DNA of 64,000 nt from Bifidobacterium breve (GCA_945863115.1 CAMAYZ010000001.1:1-64000), one strand, 5' to 3'; counted from the stretch's first letter, positions 17,946-27,765 are shown. Numbers and translations: made by a program. Notes: generated by a model not told the origin, from the sequence alone.

Positions 17946-18755
17946 GTGCGCAAATTATTAGTAGGTGTCCTGGCCAGTGCAATTCTCTTCAGTGGGGTTG
18001 CCAATGCCCATCAACCGGTTGTTTTGTTAGATTCAGATACAACCGCAGCAAGTGGACCTTTGCTAGTTGACGGAACTGTCTCATTTGCCGTGCGAGCAGC
18101 ATTTACCAAAGCCGGGCAGAAGAAGGCTTTTCGTGCTCAGTTCAAAGAAGGTGATGCGCTAGCTGTTCAATATCTAATTGTTGATAAGAAGCCTGAAAAC
18201 GCTCTGCGCAATACTTCATTGCCAACACTTGTCATTACGGATCCTGCTGGCTCTAAAGTAACTATGAAGTTCAACGAGCGAACAAAATTTTATGAGCCAT
18301 GGGGCAAGGTGAATTACTTATACCTTGGACGCTATAGCGCCGAAGCAAAAAGTGGAATCTATAGTTTTTTAATTACATCAAAGAGTAAATCGGCAATCAC
18401 GATTGGCGTAGGAGAGAAAGAAGGAGTTGTCGGCGAGGTAGTTCGAGGATCGACAGAAGCTGCTAAGCCGGTCGCAAGTTCAACGCCAAAAGCAACCGCA
18501 ACACCAAAAGCGGAACCAGCTGGATACACCATGGAGAAAGTTAAATCCAATAACAGTAAAGGTAGTTGTTGGAGTGTCATCAACGGATATGTTTACGATT
18601 TAACAAAGTGGATAAGTTCACATCCAGGAGGAGAAGGGGCCATAATTTCTCTTTGCGGTAAGGATGGCACGAACGAATTTGTGGCCCAGCATAAAGGTCA
18701 AGGTAAAGCCGAGGCGCGATTAAGCGGATATGTGCTCGGACTATTGGCTAAATAG
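17946..18755 (+). CDS. Secreted protein with C-terminal cytochrome b5-like heme domain
   Basis: The 269-residue product has a clear signal peptide (MRKLLVGVLASAILFSGVANA). A beta-rich domain of unknown type spans residues 22-160. A threonine/proline/alanine-rich linker follows near 170-195 (STPKATATPKAEPAG). A cytochrome b5-like domain occupies about 196-267. The heme-ligand motif is HPGG, with H226 in WISSHPGGEGAI, and a second histidine lies 23 residues on (H249 in AQHKGQG). This matches the canonical b5 ligand spacing. SCWSVINGYVYDLTKWI is the usual b5 lead-in. It would act outside the membrane in electron transfer or heme binding; the partner is unknown. The GTG start follows a -10-like hexamer. 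It converges on whiB with a 7-base gap. Confidence 0.85.
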   Translation: MRKLLVGVLASAILFSGVANAHQPVVLLDSDTTAASGPLLVDGTVSFAVRAAFTKAGQKKAFRAQFKEGDALAVQYLIVDKKPENALRNTSLPTLVITDPAGSKVTMKFNERTKFYEPWGKVNYLYLGRYSAEAKSGIYSFLITSKSKSAITIGVGEKEGVVGEVVRGSTEAAKPVASSTPKATATPKAEPAGYTMEKVKSNNSKGSCWSVINGYVYDLTKWISSHPGGEGAIISLCGKDGTNEFVAQHKGQGKAEARLSGYVLGLLAK

Positions 18756-18762
18756 AATTTAT

Positions 18763-19071
18763 TTAAGAAGCTGAAGAGAACGAACTTGCTTCAATTTTCT
18801 CATCACGACTTAAAATTGCTAAACGATCTTCTTCGGTAAGTCCGCCCCAAATTCCATATGGCTCAGCGAGTGTGAGAGCTTGTTTTCTACATGCCTGCAA
18901 AACCGGACAAGATGCACAAACTGCTTTTGCAGCATTCTCACGATTCTTGCGACGCGGTCCACGTTCACCATCGGTGTAGAAGAACATTTCAGTTGGAAGC
19001 TCGCGGCAAGCCGCAGACTCCTGCCATTCCCAATCAGAAGCGATTGGTCTTGGTTGTAACTGACTTGTCAT
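18763..19071 (-). CDS. whiB: WhiB-family iron-sulfur regulator (WhiB3/WhiD-like)
   Basis: Wbl proteins are small actinobacterial [4Fe-4S] regulators that bind the housekeeping sigma factor. The 102-residue protein has the four cluster cysteines C22, C52, C55 and C61 in the C-x29-C-x2-C-x5-C pattern, and the turn motif PYGIWGG at 71-77. The FFYTDGERGPRR segment and EPYGIWGGLTEE resemble WhiB3/WhiD more than WhiB1 or WhiA-type members. GGAG lies five bases before the ATG. Its promoter and a candidate operator occupy the 139 bases shared with the divergent MerR-type regulator, suggesting linked control. Confidence 0.93.
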   Translation of the reverse strand: MTSQLQPRPIASDWEWQESAACRELPTEMFFYTDGERGPRRKNRENAAKAVCASCPVLQACRKQALTLAEPYGIWGGLTEEDRLAILSRDEKIEASSFSSAS

Positions 19072-19106
19072 TAGAGCTCCGATTCCCCTACTTACTGCTG
19101 GTGGGA

Positions 19107-19135
19107 ATGCTACAACCGCGCCATAGGTTGTTCAA
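19107..19135 (-). promoter_or_regulatory. Predicted whiB promoter
   Basis: Read on the minus strand, TTGAAC (19130-19135) and TAGCAT (19107-19112) are 17 bases apart, each matching 4/6 consensus positions. The spacer contains an inverted repeat. Confidence 0.55.
19112..19131. promoter_or_regulatory. Candidate operator between whiB and the MerR-type gene
   Basis: ACAACC (19112-19117) and GGTTGT (19126-19131) form a perfect six-base inverted repeat with an eight-base spacer, almost filling the -35/-10 spacer of the predicted whiB promoter. MerR-family regulators often bind within such spacers. A second short repeat, TTGAA-GCGT-TTCAA, lies at 19161-19174. The neighbouring regulator is the obvious candidate to bind, but this is inference. 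Confidence 0.45.
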
Positions 19136-19210
19136 GTATCTGCTGGCTTTTGTTGCGAAATTGAAGCGTTTCAAGTGGCGCGCCTCACGCCTTCTAGGGA
19201 GAATTGCCAC

Positions 19211-20131
19211 ATGGCCCGCACTGTAAGCACCGTTGATGCGGAAGGCTCACTAACTGTTGCGGCCGTGGCTAGAAGGCTGGGAGTAGCCCCAGCAACGCTT
19301 AGAACCTGGGATCGCAGGTATGGGATAGGTCCGAGTGAACACGACTCGGGAACTCATCGAAGATATTCGGCCAGCGACGTAACAAGGCTTTCAGCAATGG
19401 TCCGATTAATTGTTGCGGGTGTTACTCCCAAAGATGCCGCGACTAAGGCACTGGAATTAAATTTAAAGGGCGCCCAGAATAAAGTTGAAAAATTCATCCA
19501 ACAATCTGAAGATCAAAGTGATTTGGTTTCACTATTATTCAAATCTACTTTGAAATTTGATCAAGGGAAAATCGAAGAGATTATCAGGAAATCTTTCACT
19601 GAAATTGGAGTAGAACAAACTTGGGTTGAAGTTATTTCTCCGTTATTGGTTTTGGTTGGTGACGAATGGGTTCGAACTGGAACTGGAATAGAGATTGAAC
19701 ATTTCTTGAGCGAGGTCTTACGTAAAGTGTTAAGCGAGAATTTAGGAACAATCTCGCGTCCTAAAAATAGCCGCCCAGTTCTACTTGCATGTGTTGAAAA
19801 TGAGATGCACTCGTTGGCACTTTTGGCTTTGGCTGCCGTGCTTGCAGAAGCAAGAGTTGAATGTATTTTTCTTGGCGCCAGAACCCCACAAAGTGCGCTC
19901 AATCAAGTAATCATCAAATCTGCGCCACCGGCCATCTTTCTCTGGGCTCAATTGAGTGAAAACGCAGATCATAAATATGTTAAATCAATACCTGCAATAC
20001 GCCCGGCGCCACGAGTTCTACTTGGTGGGCCAGGATGGAAGAGTTCGAAAGTGGCAGCAAACAACAAAATGGTAATTACTGAAGGATTGCGTGATGCTAG
20101 AGAGCAAATACTTCAAGCCCTAGCCGTTTAA
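19211..20131 (+). CDS. MerR-family regulator with cobalamin-binding-type C-terminus (CarH/LitR-like)
   Basis: The 306-residue protein has an N-terminal MerR helix-turn-helix: VAAVARRLGVAPATLRTWDRRYG, then SGTHRRYSASDVTRL. A four-helix region follows with the W-x9-EH motif (W153, E163, H164), which in CarH/LitR photoreceptors caps the cobalamin upper face. The Rossmann part has the lower-ligand histidine H200 in ENEMHSLAL and a GG turn in VLLGGPGW. Two positions deviate: the usual G after ExHxx is alanine, and the serine of SxT is tryptophan (LWAQL). It is therefore likely a B12-dependent light sensor or a derivative that binds cobalamin differently. ATG 19211 has AGGGAG nearby; an upstream in-frame start at 19175 lacks one. 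Confidence 0.85.
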   Translation: MARTVSTVDAEGSLTVAAVARRLGVAPATLRTWDRRYGIGPSEHDSGTHRRYSASDVTRLSAMVRLIVAGVTPKDAATKALELNLKGAQNKVEKFIQQSEDQSDLVSLLFKSTLKFDQGKIEEIIRKSFTEIGVEQTWVEVISPLLVLVGDEWVRTGTGIEIEHFLSEVLRKVLSENLGTISRPKNSRPVLLACVENEMHSLALLALAAVLAEARVECIFLGARTPQSALNQVIIKSAPPAIFLWAQLSENADHKYVKSIPAIRPAPRVLLGGPGWKSSKVAANNKMVITEGLRDAREQILQALAV

Positions 20132-20136
20132 TTCCC

Positions 20137-20153
20137 GCGTGAAAAGCGTGAAA
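20137..20153 (+). repeat. GCGTGAAA direct repeat upstream of guaB
   Basis: GCGTGAAA occurs at 20137-20144 and 20146-20153, nine bases apart, just before the guaB -10 element. The second copy ends 19 bases upstream of TAGACT, so it could supply the -35 region or bind a regulator. Confidence 0.4.
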
Positions 20154-20172
20154 TCTAGCTATTTGGATTGAC

Positions 20173-21306
<1,134 letters not shown>

Positions 21307-21308
21307 CC

Positions 21309-22421
21309 ATGAACGAAATCGAAATCGGACCAGGCAAGCGGGCCCGCGTAGGTTATTCATTTGATGACATTGCAATAGTCCCAAGCCGCCGAACCCGCGA
21401 CCCTGAAGAAGTTTCAATTGCTTGGCAGATCGATGCTTATAAGTTTTCACTTCCGATGATGGCCGCGCCAATGGATTCAGTTGTCTCACCAGAAACTGCA
21501 ATTGCAATTGGAAAACTTGGTGGGCTTGGCGTATTGAATCTTGAAGGTTTATGGACTCGTCATGATGACCCAAGAATTCCGTTGGGCGAAATTGCTTCGA
21601 TGCCACAAGATAAAGCCATTCGCAGAATGCAAGAGCTTTACTCACTTCCAATTCGACCAGAATTAATTAAAGAACGCATTGCTCAGATTCGTGCAGCTGG
21701 AGTTACGGTTGCAGCAGCGCTATCGCCACAACGAACTGCTGAACATGCCAAGGCAGTTCTTGATGCCGGTGTCGATATCTTCGTAATTCGCGGAACAACA
21801 GTTAGCGCTGAACATGTTTCTGCTGAAATTGCACCTCTTAATTTGAAGAAATTTATTTATGAATTAGATGTTCCAGTAATTGTTGGTGGATGTGCAACCG
21901 GAACCGGTGCGCTTCACTTAATGCGTGCAGGTGCAGCCGGAGTTCTTGTTGGTTTTGGTGGTGGAGCAGCACACACAACTCGTTCCGTATTAGGAATCGC
22001 GGTTCCAATGGCATCAGCAGTTGCTGAAGTTGCATCTGCGCGACGTGATTACATGGATGAATCTGGTGGACGTTTTGTTCATGTTATTGCCGATGGTTCA
22101 GTTGGAAAATCTGGAGACATTGCAAAGGCAATTGCATGTGGTGCTGACGCCGTAATGATGGGTTCACCTCTTGCAAAAGCTGTTGAATCACCAGGCAAAG
22201 GTTGGCATTGGGGTTCTGAAGCGCATCACTTGGAATTACCACGCGGTGACAGAGTTCAAGTTGGAACTGTTGGAACCTTGGAAGAAATACTTGTTGGACC
22301 ATCACATCTTGCTGATGGCAGTATGAATTTATTTGGCGCACTACGACGTGCAATGGCTACATCTGGTTACTCAGATCTAAAAGAGTTCCAGCGCGTTGAA
22401 GTTGTTATTGACCGTGTCTGA
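21309..22421 (+). CDS. guaB3: GuaB3-family IMP dehydrogenase-related protein
   Basis: The 370-residue protein belongs to the GuaB3 branch of the IMPDH/GMP reductase superfamily. It starts with [24 protein letters not shown]. The barrel motifs [29 protein letters not shown] and [28 protein letters not shown] follow. It has no CBS domains. The loop that carries the catalytic cysteine in IMPDH reads GGGAAHTTR here, the usual actinobacterial GuaB3 form, while a cysteine sits earlier in [13 protein letters not shown]. Recent work has assigned GMP reductase activity to GuaB3 proteins; I cannot verify activity here. The gene lies between guaB and guaA and overlaps guaA by eight bases, so it is in the same transcript. 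Confidence 0.92.
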   Translation: MNEIEIGPGKRARVGYSFDDIAIVPSRRTRDPEEVSIAWQIDAYKFSLPMMAAPMDSVVSPETAIAIGKLGGLGVLNLEGLWTRHDDPRIPLGEIASMPQDKAIRRMQELYSLPIRPELIKERIAQIRAAGVTVAAALSPQRTAEHAKAVLDAGVDIFVIRGTTVSAEHVSAEIAPLNLKKFIYELDVPVIVGGCATGTGALHLMRAGAAGVLVGFGGGAAHTTRSVLGIAVPMASAVAEVASARRDYMDESGGRFVHVIADGSVGKSGDIAKAIACGADAVMMGSPLAKAVESPGKGWHWGSEAHHLELPRGDRVQVGTVGTLEEILVGPSHLADGSMNLFGALRRAMATSGYSDLKEFQRVEVVIDRV

Positions 22422-23973
22422 TTCAAAAAATCCGGAACTAGTTTTAGTAGTTGATTTTGGCGCGCAATATGCGCAATTAATTGCCCGTCGGGTGCGCCAA
22501 GCACAGGTGTATTCCGAGATAGTCCCTTCTTCAATGGCGATTTCAAAGATGTTAGAGAAAAAGCCAAAAGCAATTATTTTGTCTGGTGGACCATCAAGTG
22601 TTTATGAGTCCGGTGCTCCAATACTTGATTCTAAAATTTTCGAAGCCGGCATACCGATTTTTGGAATTTGTTATGGATTTCAAGTTATGGCATCCGCACT
22701 AGGTGGCGTAGTAACAAAGACTGGAAAATCTGAGTTTGGCCGCACCGCACTTTCTCATGGCTTTGATTCAAAATTGTTATCCGGATTACCAAAAGAATTT
22801 AGCGTTTGGATGAGTCACGGGGATAGCGTTACGACCGCACCAGCCGGATTCACATCTACTGCAAGCACTGCGGATACTGCGATTGTTGCCTTCGAAAATA
22901 GTGATGCCAAATTTGCTGGTGTGCAATTTCACCCAGAAGTTTTGCATACCGAAAATGGCCAAGAAATCTTGCGACGATGGTTAATAGATATCGTTGGATG
23001 TAAACCAACTTGGAACTCCGAAAATATCGTAAGTAGTGAAGTCGAAAAAATAAAGAACCTTGTTGGAAGTGGTCGAGTTCTATGTGGCTTATCTGGTGGC
23101 GTTGATTCTGCAGTGGCCGCTGCAATTGTGCAGAAATCAGTTGGTTCACAACTAACCTGCGTGTTTGTCGATCACGGTTTACTTCGGGAAGGCGAAGCCG
23201 AGCAAGTAGAACGTGACTTTGTTGCTTCAACCGGTGTAACTCTAAAAGTTGTAGATGCTAAAGAGCGTTTCTTAACTGCACTTGCTGGTGTTACTGATCC
23301 AGAAACGAAGCGAAAGATTATTGGCGCTGAATTCATTCGAGTATTTGAGGCAGCAGCTCGCGAAATTTCTGAAACTGAACCAATAGATTTTCTAGTTCAA
23401 GGAACTTTATATCCTGATGTCGTTGAATCTGGCGGCGGAGATGGCGCGGCAAATATTAAATCTCATCATAATGTTGGAGGACTGCCGGATGATTTACAAT
23501 TTAAATTAATAGAGCCACTTCGCACACTATTTAAAGATGAAGTGCGCTATGCCGGCTTATCACTAGGACTTCCAGAAGAAATTATTTGGCGCCAACCATT
23601 TCCAGGTCCCGGCCTTGCAATTCGAATAGTTGGCGAAGTAACTGAGAATAGACTTAGAATATTGCGAAAAGCTGATGCGATTGCCCGAAATGAATTGCGG
23701 ATTGCAAATTTAGACCGGATAATTTGGCAGTGTCCAGTTGTTTTATTAGCTGATGTAAGAAGCGTAGGAGTGCAGGGCGATGGCAGAACTTATGGCCACC
23801 CAATTGTGCTTCGACCAGTTTCATCAGAAGATGCAATGACTGCAGATTGGAGTCGGATCCCATACGAAGTATTGGAGAAGATTTCAACTCGCATTACAAA
23901 TGAAGTAAGCGAAGTGAATAGAGTGGTTTTAGATGTAACATCAAAACCACCTGGAACAATTGAGTGGGAATAA
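22414..23973 (+). CDS. guaA: GMP synthase (glutamine-hydrolysing)
   Basis: GuaA aminates XMP to GMP. The protein of about 519 residues has a class I glutamine amidotransferase domain, with the nucleophile cysteine in [10 protein letters not shown] and the catalytic HPEV in [10 protein letters not shown]. An N-type ATP pyrophosphatase P-loop, [12 protein letters not shown], and the C-terminal dimer domain ending [11 protein letters not shown] follow. GTG 22414 gives [20 protein letters not shown] and overlaps guaB3 by eight bases. A TTG at 22396 would add six residues. It completes the guaB-guaB3-guaA set. Confidence 0.97.
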   Translation: MSDSKNPELVLVVDFGAQYAQLIARRVRQAQVYSEIVPSSMAISKMLEKKPKAIILSGGPSSVYESGAPILDSKIFEAGIPIFGICYGFQVMASALGGVVTKTGKSEFGRTALSHGFDSKLLSGLPKEFSVWMSHGDSVTTAPAGFTSTASTADTAIVAFENSDAKFAGVQFHPEVLHTENGQEILRRWLIDIVGCKPTWNSENIVSSEVEKIKNLVGSGRVLCGLSGGVDSAVAAAIVQKSVGSQLTCVFVDHGLLREGEAEQVERDFVASTGVTLKVVDAKERFLTALAGVTDPETKRKIIGAEFIRVFEAAAREISETEPIDFLVQGTLYPDVVESGGGDGAANIKSHHNVGGLPDDLQFKLIEPLRTLFKDEVRYAGLSLGLPEEIIWRQPFPGPGLAIRIVGEVTENRLRILRKADAIARNELRIANLDRIIWQCPVVLLADVRSVGVQGDGRTYGHPIVLRPVSSEDAMTADWSRIPYEVLEKISTRITNEVSEVNRVVLDVTSKPPGTIEWE

Positions 23974-23990
23974 TTGGAGGTAGAGCACAA

Positions 23991-24680
23991 GTGAAGCGTT
24001 CATTTGCAGTTGCAATAGTTGCAGCTCTCTTTGTTTCGCTATTTGCTGCAGCCCCAGCAAGCGCTGAAAAAAAGCCTAAGGTTGTAAAGAAAGCTAACCA
24101 GGTAAATAAGGTGCAATCAATTTGTAAACCAACTCAAGCTGTTGGTCATAGGCCAATGAAACTTCCGGTCCCCGAAATTAAGAAACCATTTGTTAATAGA
24201 ACTTTTACATTAAAAACAAATTGTGGCGACATTCAGATTGAAGCTGATGGCGTAAATGCTCCATTAACTGTAGTTTCAATGACTTACCTAGCGAATAAAG
24301 GATTTTTTGATAACTCACCTTGTCATCGCTTAACAACTCAGGGGATTTTTGTTCTGCAATGTGGTGATCCTTCAGGAACTGGTTCAGGCGGTCCCGCTTA
24401 CACAGCACCTGATGAGAATCTTCCGACCGGAAGTGGAAATATTTATCCAGCAGGATCGGTAGCAATGGCAAATTCAGGACCAGGAACTAATGGCAGCCAA
24501 TTTTTCATTGTTTATGAAGATAATTCCAAACTCGGTCCTAATTACACGCTTTGGGGAAAAATAGTTAAAGGGCTAGAGATTGTAAAAGCAGTTGCTGCGT
24601 TAGGTTCTAATAATTCCAATGGGCCTGGAGATGGGCGACCAATTCAACCAATCGCAATTGAAAAAGCTATTTCGCGTTAA
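23991..24680 (+). CDS. Secreted cyclophilin-type peptidyl-prolyl isomerase
   Basis: This is a 229-residue exported prolyl isomerase that would help fold secreted proteins. A signal peptide at residues 1-23 ends in APASAE, with no lipobox cysteine. A lysine-rich linker precedes the cyclophilin domain. The core motifs are FDNSPCHRLTTQGIFVLQCGDP, YPAGSVAMANSGPGTNGSQFFI and YTLWGKIVKGLEIVK. A GGAGG box at 23976-23980 lies ten bases before GTG 23991, which decides the start; the longer frame from 23964 would run through it. It follows guaA by 17 bases. Its stop abuts the stop of the convergent PIG-L gene with no base between. Confidence 0.93.
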   Translation: MKRSFAVAIVAALFVSLFAAAPASAEKKPKVVKKANQVNKVQSICKPTQAVGHRPMKLPVPEIKKPFVNRTFTLKTNCGDIQIEADGVNAPLTVVSMTYLANKGFFDNSPCHRLTTQGIFVLQCGDPSGTGSGGPAYTAPDENLPTGSGNIYPAGSVAMANSGPGTNGSQFFIVYEDNSKLGPNYTLWGKIVKGLEIVKAVAALGSNNSNGPGDGRPIQPIAIEKAISR

Positions 24681-25406
24681 TTAATCGCTAGAAACTATTT
24701 TAAATATTTCGGCTAATCGGCCATCGGGTAGTCCATGCAACTTGGCATTTTTCTCGCCCCATTCACGCAACATGTTCTCCATATTTGGATTATGCGCAGT
24801 CTGACTTACATGTGCATGTAGCGCAGCAATCTTCTTATCAAATGTTTCAGTAACATCAACGACATGATCAGGCGTGTGGTGAGACATCACCCAAAGTTCT
24901 CTAACGCGCCATGGCTCTAGGCCTTCAACCTTAAGTAAGTCCTCAAAGGCGAATGGGTTTCTTGCATCGGGATAGACCGCTTGAATTGCAGCTTCTCCGG
25001 CCGCCATGTGATCTGGATGGCTCGCAAATAACCGATCCCAATTTCGCTCTGGACTTTGAACCAACATTCGCTGTGGTTTGGTCTTTCGGATTTCGCGCAC
25101 GATTTGTTTACGCAATTCAATTGTTGGGACTAACCAACCATCGCGATGATTTAAGAATTCAATATTTGTTACGCCGAGAATCTTTCCAGCATCACGTTGT
25201 TCTTTTTGACGAATCTTTGGCATATCTTCGCGGGGGACATCAGGATCTTCGCCACCTTGGTCGCCATTTGTGCAGATGCAATATGAAACTTCGATTCCGC
25301 GTGCCGTCCATTGCGCGATAGTTCCAGCAGCTCCGAAATCGAGGTCATCTGGATGCGCAGTTACGACGAGAACACGTTCAATTTCAGAATCATCTATGAG
25401 AGGCAT
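24681..25406 (-). CDS. PIG-L/LmbE-family deacetylase
   Basis: This is a zinc-dependent N-acetylsugar deacetylase-like protein of 241 residues. The family metal motif AHPDDLDFGAAGTI lies near residues 17-30, and the second metal histidine is in FASHPDHMAAGEAA. NGDQGGEDPDVPREDM and the late SQTAHNP are also typical. Actinobacterial relatives include the mycothiol enzymes MshB and Mca, but this protein is shorter than those (about 300 residues), so mycothiol specificity is not shown. It starts at ATG 25406 with a -10-like TAAGAT six bases upstream. It is divergent from pcrA. Confidence 0.88.
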   Translation of the reverse strand: MPLIDDSEIERVLVVTAHPDDLDFGAAGTIAQWTARGIEVSYCICTNGDQGGEDPDVPREDMPKIRQKEQRDAGKILGVTNIEFLNHRDGWLVPTIELRKQIVREIRKTKPQRMLVQSPERNWDRLFASHPDHMAAGEAAIQAVYPDARNPFAFEDLLKVEGLEPWRVRELWVMSHHTPDHVVDVTETFDKKIAALHAHVSQTAHNPNMENMLREWGEKNAKLHGLPDGRLAEIFKIVSSD

Positions 25407-25412
25407 TGGGCA

Positions 25413-25418
25413 ATCTTA
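25413..25418 (-). promoter_or_regulatory. -10 element of a putative leaderless promoter for the PIG-L gene
   Basis: On the minus strand TAAGAT stands six bases before ATG 25406, the same hexamer and spacing as before the CBS gene at 62391. Confidence 0.55.
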
Positions 25419-25459
25419 GGAGAAGTCCACACCATATGTGTGCCCTTAATGTGAGTCGT

Positions 25460-25465
25460 TAGACT
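25460..25465 (+). promoter_or_regulatory. -10 element of a putative leaderless pcrA promoter
   Basis: TAGACT is seven bases before ATG 25473. No ribosome binding site is present. Confidence 0.5.
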
Positions 25466-25472
25466 CAGGCCT

Positions 25473-27698
25473 ATGTCTTCAGATTCGCTAGTTAATGGCT
25501 TGAACCCACAGCAGCAAGCCGCTGTAACACACCAAGGTTCACCATTGCTTGTTGTCGCCGGCGCCGGATCAGGCAAAACTCGAGTATTAACTCGGCGAAT
25601 TGCATATCTACTTGGTGAGCGCGGAGTTAATCCATACGAAGTTCTAGCAATTACATTTACAAATAAAGCTGCTGCCGAAATGAAAGAGCGGGTTGCCGAA
25701 CTTGTTGGCGATCGAGCAAGATCGATGTGGGTCTCAACATTTCACTCAGCATGTGTTCGAATTTTGCGCCAAGAAGCAGCAAAGCTTGGCTATTCAAACT
25801 CCTTTACGATTTATGACTCATCAGATAGTTTGCGGCTAATTACTTTGGTAATGAAAGATATGAATTTAGATATCAAACGTTATGCACCAAGAGCAGTTGC
25901 TGGATTAATCTCTCAAGCAAAAAATGAGTTACAAGGCCCTGCAGATTTTGTTCAATCTGCCGATAATCAATTTAACGAAGTAGTTGCAGAAGTATTTGCA
26001 CATTACCAAAAGCGCTTAGTTAGCGCTAACGCCATGGACTTCGATGATTTAATTGGAAGAACCGTAGAAATTCTGCAACGAAATCCAGATAGTCGCCAAC
26101 GTTATCGATCCCGCTTTAGACATGTTCTTGTTGATGAATATCAGGATACAAATCACGCGCAATATATGTTGATTAAAGAATTAGTAGGCACTGAGGGCGA
26201 GGGTATTCCACTTGCCGAATTATGTGTGGTGGGCGATGCCGATCAATCAATCTATGCATTTCGTGGGGCAAACATTAGAAACATTTTGCAGTTCGAGGCC
26301 GATTATCCAAGTGCTAAAACAATTCTGCTAGAACAAAACTATCGATCCACTCAAAATATTCTCACGGCAGCGAATGCAGTAATTTCAAATAATGAGGGAC
26401 GTAAAGCTAAGAATCTCTGGTCAGAATCTGGCTCTGGTTCAAAAATCACCGGCTATGTTGCAGAGAGCGAACACGACGAAGCCAACAATATAGTTACGGA
26501 AATTGGCAGATTACGTAGTGAAAACATTTCGCAACCGGGGGAAGCGGCAATCTTCTATCGAACAAATGCCCAATCTCGAGTATTCGAAGAAGTATTTTTG
26601 CGTTCGGCAATTCCATACAAAGTTGTTGGTGGTGTTCGATTCTACGAACGTAAAGAGGTTAAAGATTTTCTGGCCTATTTAAGAGTCCTGGTTAATAGCG
26701 AAGATGAAATTTCATTACGAAGAATAATAAATACACCAAAACGCGGGATCGGGGATCGGGCGCTAGATACCGTTGATTTATTTGCCCAAGGCTCTGGAAT
26801 CTCATTCTGGAGTGCGCTAAATCGAGCAGCAGAAGTTCCAAGTATTCCGACCCGTTCAATATCAGCCATTAATGATTTTGTTCATCTCATTACATCCTTA
26901 GCTGTTTTGGTTGAAGCGAAAACCAGACCATCGGTAATTGCGCAAGCAGTTCTCGAGCAATCAGGTTTGTTAAATGAATTGGAGAAGAGCGATGATTTAC
27001 AAGATGAGAGCCGAGTTGAAAACTTACAAGAATTAGTCTCAGTAGCTGTTGAATATGAAGAGGGCGAAGTTGAGGAAGGCGAAGAAATTTCGCTTCTTGG
27101 ATTCCTAGAAAATGTTTCGCTTGTTGCAGATTCAGATCAGATTCCAGACGGCGAAGACCATGGTGGCGTTGTTACATTAATGACGTTACACACGGCAAAA
27201 GGTTTGGAGTTTCCAACAGTTTTTCTGACAGGTATGGAAGAAGGAATTTTTCCGCACTCTAGAACTTTGGGAAATCGCGAAGAGATTGAAGAGGAGCGCA
27301 GGCTGGCTTATGTTGGCTTAACAAGAGCGCGTGAGCGGTTATATGTTTCACGATCTGAATATCGAAGTTCTTGGGGCGCCCCAACTTACAATCCACCATC
27401 ACGTTTTCTTTCAGAGATTCCAGAAGATGTTATTGAATGGAATGAACATGCACCTGCGCCATCTCGCTCCAGTATTTTAAAAACTTCACACTTCACTCCA
27501 GCACCAAGAGCTACCGGTCGCAAGGCTTCGACAACAATGGTCTTAGCAAATGGAGATCGTGTGTCACATGACACATTTGGTTTAGGGACCGTAGTTGCGG
27601 TTGTTGGCGAGGGCGATCGCGCGGAGGCCACGATTAATTTCGGCTCACTCGGAGAAAAACGGTTGTTACTTCGTTATGCGCCGGTAGAGAAGCTATAA
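25473..27698 (+). CDS. pcrA: ATP-dependent DNA helicase PcrA/UvrD (SF1)
   Basis: This is a 3'-5' helicase for nucleotide excision repair and replication-fork processing, 741 residues. SF1 motifs appear in order: Q motif LNPQQQAAV, Walker A AGAGSGKTRVL, TFTNKAAAEMKER, Walker B VDEYQDTN, GDADQSIYAFRGA, LEQNYRST, VTLMTLHTAKGLEFPTVFLTGMEEG and RRLAYVGLTRARERL. The C-terminus, from LANGDRVSHDTFGLGTVV, is the Tudor-like RNA-polymerase-binding module of PcrA. Full length. The start is ATG 25473, immediately behind a -10-like hexamer. Confidence 0.96.
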   Translation: MSSDSLVNGLNPQQQAAVTHQGSPLLVVAGAGSGKTRVLTRRIAYLLGERGVNPYEVLAITFTNKAAAEMKERVAELVGDRARSMWVSTFHSACVRILRQEAAKLGYSNSFTIYDSSDSLRLITLVMKDMNLDIKRYAPRAVAGLISQAKNELQGPADFVQSADNQFNEVVAEVFAHYQKRLVSANAMDFDDLIGRTVEILQRNPDSRQRYRSRFRHVLVDEYQDTNHAQYMLIKELVGTEGEGIPLAELCVVGDADQSIYAFRGANIRNILQFEADYPSAKTILLEQNYRSTQNILTAANAVISNNEGRKAKNLWSESGSGSKITGYVAESEHDEANNIVTEIGRLRSENISQPGEAAIFYRTNAQSRVFEEVFLRSAIPYKVVGGVRFYERKEVKDFLAYLRVLVNSEDEISLRRIINTPKRGIGDRALDTVDLFAQGSGISFWSALNRAAEVPSIPTRSISAINDFVHLITSLAVLVEAKTRPSVIAQAVLEQSGLLNELEKSDDLQDESRVENLQELVSVAVEYEEGEVEEGEEISLLGFLENVSLVADSDQIPDGEDHGGVVTLMTLHTAKGLEFPTVFLTGMEEGIFPHSRTLGNREEIEEERRLAYVGLTRARERLYVSRSEYRSSWGAPTYNPPSRFLSEIPEDVIEWNEHAPAPSRSSILKTSHFTPAPRATGRKASTTMVLANGDRVSHDTFGLGTVVAVVGEGDRAEATINFGSLGEKRLLLRYAPVEKL

Positions 27699-27745
27699 AT
27701 AACCACTAAGATTTCTGCTATTCGCAAGCACTTAATTTAAGAAAA

Positions 27746-27751
27746 TATTAT
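27746..27751 (+). promoter_or_regulatory. -10 element of the sucCD promoter
   Basis: TATTAT (5/6) lies 14 bases before GTG 27766, with a weak TTCGCA 19 bases further up. The transcript would carry only about 8 leader bases containing GGGG. Confidence 0.5.
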
Positions 27752-27765
27752 GAATGGGGTAACTA

